Origin: Folioceros fuciformis
Taxonomy: Eukaryota; Anthocerotophyta; Anthocerotopsida; Anthocerotales
Direction of reading: 5' to 3'
Length of the DNA stretch: 64,000 nt
Assembly: GCA_049999805.1 (NCBI GenBank)
Contig: JBNGIO010005405.1
Span: 36,956-100,955, forward strand
The notes below the pieces were generated by a model that was given only the letters and a program-made list of their open reading frames with translations, ran no database searches and was not told the DNA's origin. A program made the translations under genes and the position numbers. Of this stretch, positions 1 through 10,953 are shown piece by piece (position 1 is the stretch's first letter; every line of letters starts with the position of its first letter).

Positions 1-67
1 GATCCACGATTCGATGGGCAAAGGATTCCCCCAGTTCCACCTCTCTCCAGGATGAGCCACCATCAAA

Positions 68-328
68 TCATGCAGGGGCAACGTCCAGGTCCATGATACT
101 CTTCACTCGGGGAGCGTAAAGGTTATAGATGACAGCTTGCCGCTTCGCAATCTCCAGCTGCTGCTTGCCGAACTGGACGGCCTGTTCCAGCTGCTTCTCA
201 TCCTGTAGATGCCTATTCGCCACGAATCCCTCCCGACTCCTCCTCTTGATGTACTCCCGCACGTTTTAGTTGGAGAATTTGCCCGCCTCCCGCAACAGAG
301 CTCGATACAACGCTGGCGGCGAAGACAT
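68..328 (-). pseudogene. ISD11/LYRM4-like LYR protein, frame broken by one stop codon
   Basis: The reading frame from ATG at 328 begins MSSPPALYRALLREAG, with the LYR motif (ALYRALLRE). It continues after one in-frame TAA (268-266) with NVREYIKRRSREGF and ends about 85 residues in, the usual ISD11 size. ISD11 (LYRM4) is the mitochondrial partner of cysteine desulfurase NFS1 and acyl-carrier protein in Fe-S cluster assembly. The family normally has Tyr at the stop position (the '(D/A)YN.R.Y' region), so TAC or TAT to TAA is a one-base difference. Everything else is intact: LYR, the basic KRR segment and the C-terminal 'YAPRVKSIMD'. This could be a young pseudogene, an assembly error, or a gene using an unseen exon arrangement. 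Family assignment is confident; functional status is open. Confidence 0.7.
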
Positions 329-1280
329 ACTGACCTCCGCGTTCCAGACAAAATCACACTCAAAACCACTCGAGAGCGCAGGGTGGCACGACCAACCGGC
401 ACCCCGATCTCACGGGAGTATCCACGGTCGCACTTGCCTTGTGCGGGAGCAGTACAACATAATCTAACACCAACGCCACAATTTCTTCGAAACGCAAAAA
501 AAAATCGTCCTGGTAGACATCCAATGCTCCAAGCCCGCTTCTTTCCCTCCGAGCAAACTTTGTTTGGGCGAAGTAGGACAAGCATAGGCTGCTTTCATTA
601 CATACAGCACCTTTGTACTTTGCTCAGTGCTGCCTCCCTCCCAGTAGACATTGTTTTGGGTGAAGTAGAACAAGCTCTCTGGAGAAAGTATGGTCATCAC
701 GGACCCCACTCGAGATTCTAAAATCAATGTACAACTGATCCTTAACCCTCCCGAGAAATAGAGGGATGCCTAGCACTATGCATAATGAGCAACGCAGCAT
801 AGCCTGCCATAGACGTAGCCAGGGCTACGTCAAGCTCATGGAGAAACGACTTCGTAGGACCACGCAAAGCAGATCGTCTGGAATCCCTACGAGCCGGGCC
901 CATGCGCACGCCAAGAGTTTGGGACGACTTGAATAGATGGACACGCCACGTTCTGTTAACACCAACGACAGATGCCGCTTCACCTTGACCTGTTTCATTA
1001 AGTTAGTTAACAGTATTCTATCAATAGTTGTGTTTTCCTCGAGACATCGATTCGACTGGAAACAGGTCTACAAACGCCGGACCCCTACTACAGCGTGTAT
1101 GTAAGGCTTGCATGAATGAGGATCAGCTCGCAGTCTCCTGTCGCTCACACATCGATTTCACCTAGCCCGATCCTGCTAGTCTGATCCACTGTGCTAGAGC
1201 CGCTTGCGCCATCTTGCAGCGCCATCAACGTGTGCCATCAGCGATCATCTGTGGCTTCCACGGTGAACGCAGGGGTGCGG
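329..1280. other. Intergenic: LYR gene 5' side and natriuretic-peptide-like gene promoter
   Basis: No convincing coding exon. The left part is the upstream region of the LYR gene on the minus strand. The right part is the promoter and 5' leader of the plus-strand secreted-protein gene, with a TATA-like TATGTAAG at about 1098-1105. That motif is followed by sequence resembling the leader of the paralogue at 58 kb. The longer plus-strand frames here lack family resemblance. Confidence 0.5.
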
Positions 1281-1876
1281 ATGAGCTCGCCTCTGCATGC
1301 AGCAGCATGCACAGCGCTGGCACTGCTCGCAGTGCTGTGCAATAGCCGCCTCGCCTCCGCGAGTGCTCACGGAAAAGCAACGTTCTACACCGATTACCTC
1401 CGTAAGTACACCCCGTGGTCCCGATTCCGCATGCTTGTCATCCAGCGGGAGTGTTCCTGCGCTTGCCAACGCATGCGTGGACCGTCCCACGTCCGCATTC
1501 TGCAGTCGCTTTGGTTCCGAGCATCTCGTTGGCCAGTCCAACGATCCTAGCGAGGTAGTGGGAACGACTAACTGTGTGTCTCGCAGCGTCGGCATGCTTC
1601 GAGTACGACCGGGGCCAGTTCCCGGCCGACAAGTACTTCGCGGCGGCAAGCGATGCGCTCTGGAAGGGGGGCGCCGTGTGCGGCCATTACTACTGGGTGT
1701 GGTGCAAGTCGGGCTGCACCAACAAGAATGCCATCAAGGTGCGGATCGTGGACAACTGCCCCTCGTCCGCCGGCTGCACCAGTACCTTCGACCTCTCGAA
1801 GGAGGCGTTTTCCGCCATGGCCGACCTCCGCACCGGGGTCATCGAAGTTGGTTACAAACTCGCCAATTCCGGCTAA
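1281..1876 (+). CDS. Plant natriuretic peptide / EG45-like secreted protein (copy 1)
   Basis: Two exons, 1281-1401 and 1587-1876, join at phase 1 to give 136 residues. The N-terminus is a signal peptide (hydrophobic ALALLAVL core, likely cut after ASA). The mature part is a single double-psi beta-barrel: KATFY near the start, a GGAVCG segment, WCKSGC, then VRIVDNCPS and FDLS.EAF. These are diagnostic of the EG45/PNP-A branch related to expansins. There is no C-terminal expansin CBM63 domain and no HFD catalytic motif, so wall loosening is not expected. PNP-like proteins are apoplastic signals that affect water and ion balance. The start was chosen because ATGAGCTCG directly precedes the signal peptide and is shared with the paralogue at 58.4 kb; an in-frame ATG at 1191 would add 30 non-hydrophobic residues. 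Confidence 0.85.
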
Positions 1877-2147
1877 AACTTTCAACTGCATCAAATTACT
1901 GAACTGTACATACAATCTGGACCAGGCCGGCTAAACTAAACAGCTGACTTTCCAAAGTAAGCAGGCAGCTTATGCGTATGAGTTTGGGCAGCCAGAAACG
2001 TGCTATGATTATGACTTTCCTCACAAAAAGACTCACCGCCTCAATAAGAAGGCACAAGTTCTAGCTACACAAGGATGCCATTTGCTACTACAATACTTGT
2101 CTTGTTACGTCTTACAGGCTACCTCTGCTAACATGTTGTACACTTGA

Positions 2148-4880
2148 CTATGGTGTGTGGTCTCCAACGCCGCCCGCCAGAAAGGTGTGCACTTCCTCGT
2201 CATGCGCTATCCAGCTCCAGCCTGGCTCTTTCCACGCACTTTCCGTTTTCCTGCGCTTGTCCACAACCCGGGCGTCCTCTAGCAGGCCCGCATCAGCATA
2301 CATCTGTGACATCAACACGTATGCTGCAGCATTTGTGGGTTGCAGACGCACTGCCAAATCGAAGACTTGTTCTCCCAGAGATATATTACTGTGCTTCCTG
2401 CAGGAGCCCAGCACAGACATCAACATGGCAAGAGTGGGCTGCATTGGCATACTTGACAAGAGCTCTTCTACCATTGTGAAGCGTCCTGCACGACCCAGGA
2501 GATCTATCATACAGGCATAGTGCTCAGCTCTGGGAGCTATCCCGTGATGTATGTCCATGGATTTAAAGCACTGCACACCTTCCCACACCAGGCCAGCATG
2601 ACTGCAGGCAGAGAGAAGCGAAAGGAACGTGACTTCATTCGGCTGGATGCCTGCCAGCACCATTTTTTCGTAGCACAGGAGAGCGTCCTGACCCATCCCG
2701 TGCTGACCATATGCTGCAAGAATTGCATTCCACGTCACCTCATTCTTTGTGGGCAGACTTTCAAACACTCTGCACGCATCGTCTAAACTCCCACATTTGG
2801 CATACATGTTCACCAGGCAGCTGCCCACAACGACATCCACTTCCAAACCTCTCGCTCGAACCTGAGCATGAAGCTTATGCCCCGTGTGCAATGCTCCGAC
2901 GCTAGCACATGCCTTCAGGAGACAGGCGAATGTAACATGATCAGCGGCCGTGATTCCACGGTGACGCATCACGGCATAGAGATCAAGGGCCTCCTGCCCC
3001 AGCCCGTGCACGACATATCCCGTCAGCATCACATTCCAGGTCAGGATGTCTCTGGTGTCCAGAATGTCGAACACTTTCCGGGCATCATCCAAGCACCCAC
3101 ATTTCGCATACATGTCCACCAGACAGCTCCCGACACCTGAATTAGCTTCCAAGCCCATTCCCATAACCTGCGCGTGGAGTTGCTTTCCCTGCTCCAAGGC
3201 TCCGATGCTGGCACACACTTTCAGAAGGCAACTGAACGATGCGTGATCAGCAGGAGTGACACTTTCCTGCTGCATGCTTGCATAAAGATTGAGAGCTTCT
3301 TGTACTAGTCCATGCTCGGCGTAGCCCATCAGCATGGCAGTCCAGGACACCACAGTTTTTGTCTCCAACTTGTTGAACACACTTTGAGCATCACCGAGTT
3401 GACCGCATTTTGCATACATGTAAACAAGACAACTCCCGACAAATGAATCGTTATCAAGGCCACGTTCCTGAAGCTGCACATGAAGCTGCTTACCCTGGTC
3501 CAAGGCTCCGATATTAGCACTTGCTTTCAGGAGGCACACAAATGTCACATGATCAGCTAGAGCCATGCCCTCCTGCTGCGTGCTTGCATACAGAGACAGC
3601 GCTTCTTGGCTTAGACCGTGCTCTTCGTACGCAGTGAGCATGGCAGTCCACGTCACCACATCTCTTGTAGCTGACTCGTCAAACACCCGGCGGGCATCCT
3701 CTAAGCTCCCACACTTTGCATACATGTCCACCAGGCAGCTGGCAATGACCACGTCGGCTTGCAGGCCCATCTCCTGAACCTGGTCATGTAGCTGCCTTCC
3801 TTTCTCCAATGCCCCGATACTTTTACATGCTTTCAAAAGGCACACAAAAGTTATGTGATCTGCTAAAGTAACGCCTTCTTGTTGCATCGATGAATAGAGA
3901 GACAGGGCTTCTTCACCTAGCCCACGCTCAGCATATCCTGCGAGCATCACGTTCCAAGTCACCACATTTCTTCTAGTCATGTTGTCAAAGGCAGCCCGGG
4001 CCTCATTTAAGCTTCCACATTTTGCATACATATCTATGAGGCAGCTCCCCACCATCACCTCAGTTCCGAGCCCTGCTTCCTGTATTTCTGAATGAAGCTG
4101 CCTTCCCCGGTGTAGTGCTCCACTGCTAGCACACGCTTTGAGCAGGCACAAAAACGTGACATGGTCAGGGAGAGTGATTCCCTCCTCTTGCATATTTGCA
4201 TAAAGAGCAAGAGCTTCTTGCCCACGCCCGCCGTGAGCATACCCTCCAAGCAGCGCATTCCATGTGACCACATTTCTCGAGTCCAACTTGTCAAAGACCA
4301 TGCGGGCATCCTCCAACCTCCTACATCTTGCATACATTTCCACCAGGCAGCTCCCTATAAATACATCAGACTCCAGCACACTACTCAGGATATCGGAGTG
4401 GACCTGCCTGCCTGACGTCAGATCTTCAGCACTGGCACAAGCCTTCAGTGCTGCCACAAAGAGATGATTATCTGCCAACATCTGGGATGAGTGTCGCATA
4501 CTCAAATAGATCTCGATTGCCTGCCTGGCCTGCCCATTATCAACATGTGCCTCAATTATGGAGGACCACGAGTGAGCATTGGGAGCAGCAACTCCATTAA
4601 AGACCTGCAATGCATCCTCCAGCCTCCCATAGGCAGCGTACATGCGGATGACGTGATTAGCCAAGAATCTGCTGCCCACATACCCACTTCTGACAATGAG
4701 GGAATGCACACCCCTGCCAGCGCCAACATCTTTGTGTGCAATGCACCTCTTGATGACCTGACGGAAGAAAGCTGCGGACACATACCACCCTGGCCGCACT
4801 AGAACGTCCAGAACCTCAACGGCCTCCCTCAGATGTCCCTCTTCACGTGATTTATCTCCCTTGCCGTGCACTGTACCCAT
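2148..4880 (-). CDS. PLS-class pentatricopeptide repeat protein, E-type ending (910 aa)
   Basis: A single open exon of 910 residues is almost wholly made of PLS-type PPR triplets. Units of about 102 residues recur with phrases such as VGSCLVDMYAKCGSL, 'VVTWNAML.GY' and 'F.CLLKACAS.GAL..G.QLH'. Near the C-terminus come SACSHAGLV, YACMIDLLGRAGR and an E motif (AAYVLMSQMYADAGL), then a short E+-like stretch (GWSWIAHDEEVHTFL). There is no DYW deaminase domain. PLS-class PPRs bind organelle RNA base by base and mostly act as C-to-U editing specificity factors; E types recruit a DYW protein in trans. No clear transit peptide is seen at ATG 4880, so an upstream exon is possible (an acceptor-like tgcag lies about 20 nt upstream). 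The RNA target cannot be inferred. Confidence 0.88.
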   Translation of the reverse strand: MGTVHGKGDKSREEGHLREAVEVLDVLVRPGWYVSAAFFRQVIKRCIAHKDVGAGRGVHSLIVRSGYVGSRFLANHVIRMYAAYGRLEDALQVFNGVAAPNAHSWSSIIEAHVDNGQARQAIEIYLSMRHSSQMLADNHLFVAALKACASAEDLTSGRQVHSDILSSVLESDVFIGSCLVEMYARCRRLEDARMVFDKLDSRNVVTWNALLGGYAHGGRGQEALALYANMQEEGITLPDHVTFLCLLKACASSGALHRGRQLHSEIQEAGLGTEVMVGSCLIDMYAKCGSLNEARAAFDNMTRRNVVTWNVMLAGYAERGLGEEALSLYSSMQQEGVTLADHITFVCLLKACKSIGALEKGRQLHDQVQEMGLQADVVIASCLVDMYAKCGSLEDARRVFDESATRDVVTWTAMLTAYEEHGLSQEALSLYASTQQEGMALADHVTFVCLLKASANIGALDQGKQLHVQLQERGLDNDSFVGSCLVYMYAKCGQLGDAQSVFNKLETKTVVSWTAMLMGYAEHGLVQEALNLYASMQQESVTPADHASFSCLLKVCASIGALEQGKQLHAQVMGMGLEANSGVGSCLVDMYAKCGCLDDARKVFDILDTRDILTWNVMLTGYVVHGLGQEALDLYAVMRHRGITAADHVTFACLLKACASVGALHTGHKLHAQVRARGLEVDVVVGSCLVNMYAKCGSLDDACRVFESLPTKNEVTWNAILAAYGQHGMGQDALLCYEKMVLAGIQPNEVTFLSLLSACSHAGLVWEGVQCFKSMDIHHGIAPRAEHYACMIDLLGRAGRFTMVEELLSSMPMQPTLAMLMSVLGSCRKHSNISLGEQVFDLAVRLQPTNAAAYVLMSQMYADAGLLEDARVVDKRRKTESAWKEPGWSWIAHDEEVHTFLAGGVGDHTP

Positions 4881-6930
4881 AACGGGAACTTGGGGGCTGC
4901 CTGCATTGTGTCGTGATCAAAACACCAGCCCTAAACAGTGTACTCACATGAGCATTATCACCACAAGTGCTCAAGTTACCTCATCTGACATGTACCGGCA
5001 TCACTGCGCAGAGCTAGCCAGCGACTTCTCCCGCCATTGTATCTGCCCAGGTGCCTCCGCTGCCAACAGACAAAACATGAGCATCTGTCAAAGAATGCAT
5101 CATGCAGTGATTTACAACATCAGGAGGTGCCACAAGGTCAGCAGATCCTCACCACCGGTAGTTGCAGACATGCATTGCTCTGCTGACTTCTACAAATCCT
5201 CAGAATCAACCCCATGTTGCGAGCCTGAAGGCGGACACAGTGACCGCCAAGTTCCGGAACGAGTTCTAACTTGTTCCCATGTGTCTATGCTCTCACCCGA
5301 AAACTGTCCTGCTGGAGGGCCTCATCTGTTGCCCTGCTCCCTGGTTGAATTTTTTTACATACATCCAAGTCTTTGATATCGGTCACGACGGACTTTTCGG
5401 ATCCCAGCGGATACGCCCTAAGATCAGCGTTCCTGGAACGCATCTCTTCATCATTGATTGTCCAACGATCTGCGTGCGCTTCTGGATCGTCCGTTTTCAC
5501 GTCACCGTTCATCGGGGTATCTACGGAGTTTAGCCCACTCTTTCCAGTTCGAAAACCCTGGCTAACTTGGAAGATCAAGTTTTCTTTCAATATCAATCAC
5601 TCTCTTCTGTTCTCTAATTCCTTAGGCAACCGCATACTAGCCTTTTTTAAGTCCACCACCAAATGTTGTTCACTTCCACTCCAAATGGTATACATCTTGC
5701 CAGTTATCTAGTTGAGGGACAACACATTGCTATGCACGACGCTGATATAATGTTTTCTCGTTGTCCACGTTCTGGATTTTCTACCCTTCAAGGAGCGCCC
5801 ATACACTCTACTTAATAGCATTTCTCATTGAGCTAACTTCTCCTCATCCAAAGAACAACATTTTTGTGTTGTTGAAATGGTCATAATAAACGCCCCATGG
5901 GTCTCAAATTACAAGCATGTTGTCCTCATCTCTACGTAATGGCGTTTCTCTTTAAGCTAACTTTTCCTCATCCACAGAGAACAATAGGTTTGTATTGTTG
6001 ATGTGGTCGTCATAGACTCCACTTAGGTCTTAGTTTGCAAGCATGTTTGACTTCATTGTTGATGTGGCCGTAATAGACTCCACTCAGGTCTTAGTTTCCA
6101 AGCATGTTTGTCAAGCATATCGGCCAAGATTCAGAAGTACACTCCTCTACAAGTTGGATATGATATATATCCCCCATGCCATTCAGACCCCATGGGGCTA
6201 TGTGCAAGGAATTTTCTAAGTTTCTGAAAACTTGTGCCAAGTCGCTTCACAACAAGAAAAATGGGCTATGCCTTCTTCCGCTGTTGTATATTGTAGCATT
6301 CTTTGGTAGAGGGTTCCATCGCTGTATAGCAAGCATTGGCTAAAGTCATGTACTTGCTTCATTGTGTAGCATTAGGCAAGGTTTGTCCAAGGTGAGAAGG
6401 TTGGATAAGTTGTTGTTGATCAAGCTATCATGAGGAAAGGAAAAATCCATTGAAGAACAAGCTTCACACCTATGTATTCCAAGCTTCCTTACAGCTGGAA
6501 TCTACTCTACACTGGGTATAGGGAATGTGTGCTTCTCATGGCTATGCTTAAATAAGGCTTTAAACCAAGATCATAAGGACACCTTTTGTGCGGGACACAA
6601 AAGATGGTTAGCATGAACACAAACGATGGTTTGCATGATTGGCAGGCTTGGAAGTTTATATGTAGATTCAGAAGGATGTATATGACATACATCTGAAAAT
6701 GAAACGCAGCTTCGTCGTGGGTGGTCTTAGGTGGGGAGTATTGGCGGAAAAGAAAAAAAATTCCTTAAGGAATGAAATAGAAGGGGAAACCACAAATGTT
6801 GCAGGGTAGGTCAGTGGAGAACTAAGAGAGAGAGTGTAGACGAAAGGAATTGACGTAGCCCTTTGTGGTGCACTGCCTCCTTCGACAGCTCCCTTCCTTC
6901 TTTGTAACAGCACGTACTCGGCCTGCCACC
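4881..6930. other. Intergenic between PPR gene and RPT5
   Basis: No gene recognised. The frames in 4861-5600 on both strands have no family resemblance; a minus-strand frame at 5596-5285 ends at a good donor (CGG|GTGAGA) but does not join the PPR frame in phase. A degenerate tandem repeat occupies 5812-6116. The last few hundred bases are the promoter and leader of the proteasome gene. Confidence 0.6.
5812..6116. repeat. Degenerate tandem repeat, about 120-bp unit
   Basis: Two diverged copies (about 5812-5930 and 5932-6050) share TAATGGC/TAATAGC, GAGCTAACTTCTCCTCATCC and a 'TTGTTGA.GTGGTC.T.ATAGAC' block. A third partial copy of the last 60 bases follows at about 6056-6116. No coding potential. 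Confidence 0.6.
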
Positions 6931-8952
<2,022 letters not shown>

Positions 8953-10953
8953 GTAATTTGCCGCATTGGCAATGTGCAGTGGGTGCTGTGTTCGTAGACT
9001 TTCTTGTATTGACACGAGAGGAGCAGGCGAGGCTGACAGTGCACGGACTGATGGAGCAGGATTTCGCTGACAAGCTTATCCCCAGCGAGCTATTGGGCTC
9101 TGAACAACCAAGGGTGTTGGCACCCCTAACAGGCCTGTTGCGACAGCTAGGTAGGGTTGCGTTCTCGTGTCTTGGTTCTCTCCTCCATCCCGCCCTGCTT
9201 GATTATTTATGCCATGGATGTGAGACCCTGGTGGGTGCTCCACATATGAGTCTGCAAAATGCACGGCAGTTTGACAAGTGCAGCAACTGGAGCTGGATGT
9301 GCTAAGAACTAGGTCCCTTGTCCTACATTTGGCCTTCCATGCCTGTTCACTGGGCATGCAAGTCCAGGGAAGACGAACTCAGTGGAGCTGTCCGTTCATT
9401 GCATTAAAGGACACTGCCGTCGAGAGTCGTTTGGTGATTCCCCGGAGAGTTAACTAGTCCATAGTAATGGACATGCCCCTCCTCCAGACGGTCAACCCCC
9501 TCTCGATACTCTACGAAAGCTTTCCTTTTTTTTTGGTACGTGGACAAAACTCCCCACCGATTCCCAGATCCGAATTCAGCATCCGATACGAACGCGTCGA
9601 TCTGATGAGCAGATCGTTCTCTATCGAGCCCATGACAATGCCGGTTGATTCCGTGACTCTTGATTGCCAGTGAGTCGTCCAACAACCGCGACATTTGCTT
9701 TCCTGGTGCGAGTCTTCTAAATCTGCTCCAGGCGACGTACGTCAGTCTCCGCCGTGGTGCCTCAAACCAGTTGGTGTCCGGAGCTGGTTCCTAGACAATC
9801 TATTCCACCATTGTTTAGAGCTTGTTCCCAGAAAAAATGTACCACAATACAGCCATCCTAAGATGAGTCTTGAGCGATCACATTGCACAGAACGCCGTCC
9901 AACTCACCTGTGTCTTAACCGATTGTCGGCAACCGCTGGACGTGCACATGTATGTTCCTCAGTTTGGGAATTCAGCACTTGGAGCCTGGCAGTTCAATAT
10001 TTTCCTTGTGTGTGCCAGTTCAATCTGAGAAATAAGTTGTCCCAAATTTCACCGAATGCATGGAACTGCAAGATTTCTTCCATAGCGTGCACGCAGAGAA
10101 GTCTGATTTTCTCTTTGCATTTTTTGGTAGGACTTTAGGTTTGTAGCAATGATTTGTGAAGTGGGGGAAGAAAGGTGATGTCTCCACCCACAAGAGCAGC
10201 GAAGGGTGATCCCCTTCCATGTTTACAGAAACTTGAAAGAAATTTGATGTTCCATGCCCATGGTTTCACTTGTTTCACTAGTTTGTGGGCAACTTTATGT
10301 AGACTAGGTTGTCTCTCTAGGGTCCAGGTCCAGGGTGCATGGACTGGAGGCTGCGTCCCCTGCATCTCTGGACTGACTGACCACGTTCGGAAAAGCTTGA
10401 AAAGCTGCCCACTGGAAGTTCTATCTCCAATTTTGAGAAGGCTAGAAGTAGCTGTCCACCAGCCTTCGCCTGGCCGGAATGCAAGGCAGCACCTTGCCCA
10501 TGAAGTCGATGCTGACAAGCGCAGAGTCAGAGATCACGTTTGGGCTGGTCTCAAAGCCATGCCTCATCGTCCTCATGCCGCTGAGGCTCATGGTTTTTAG
10601 GTTGGCAGTAGCTACATCCACAAGACTATCTTCACTGACCATGTTTCGTTTTTTCGTCACTTGGTTCCACGTGTGGGCCACCGAATCCATGACACACCGA
10701 ATTCAGTACAGTCGTTCATTGCAGATGGCGGCGAATTGAGTGTTCTATACATGAATAATTTGTTACAATGGAACATTCCCTAATGATATGAGCCTCCCTC
10801 CACATATGGTGGGTGGTAGAGGTATGGGACGACATCACGAGTGCCTGACACAGCTTGGCTTGCAGCAAGCATGTATCTGACCCCTCTTACAATAGTGCAG
10901 CCTAGTCTAATGTAGCTAAGCAGCTGTCAACGTTGAGATCTTCTTCGCCACTG
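8953..10953. other. Intergenic / UTRs; no gene recognised
   Basis: The first few hundred bases are the 3' region of RPT5 and the last few hundred the 3' region of the minus-strand Cys/His-repeat gene. Open frames at 9404-9694, 10135-10518 and 10442-10690 (minus) have no recognisable motif and low-complexity composition. I see nothing supportable between them. Confidence 0.5.

Noticed and set aside
4861-5376. 171-codon plus-strand frame upstream of the PPR gene
   Set aside because: Overlaps the PPR start on the other strand, has no motif and a Cys/His/Ser composition typical of a chance frame; no splice or Kozak support.
5285-5596. Minus-strand frame as a 5' exon of the 910-aa PPR gene
   Set aside because: It ends at a good donor (CGG|GTGAGA, phase 0) but the acceptors just before the PPR frame need phase 1 or 2, so it does not join without another exon.
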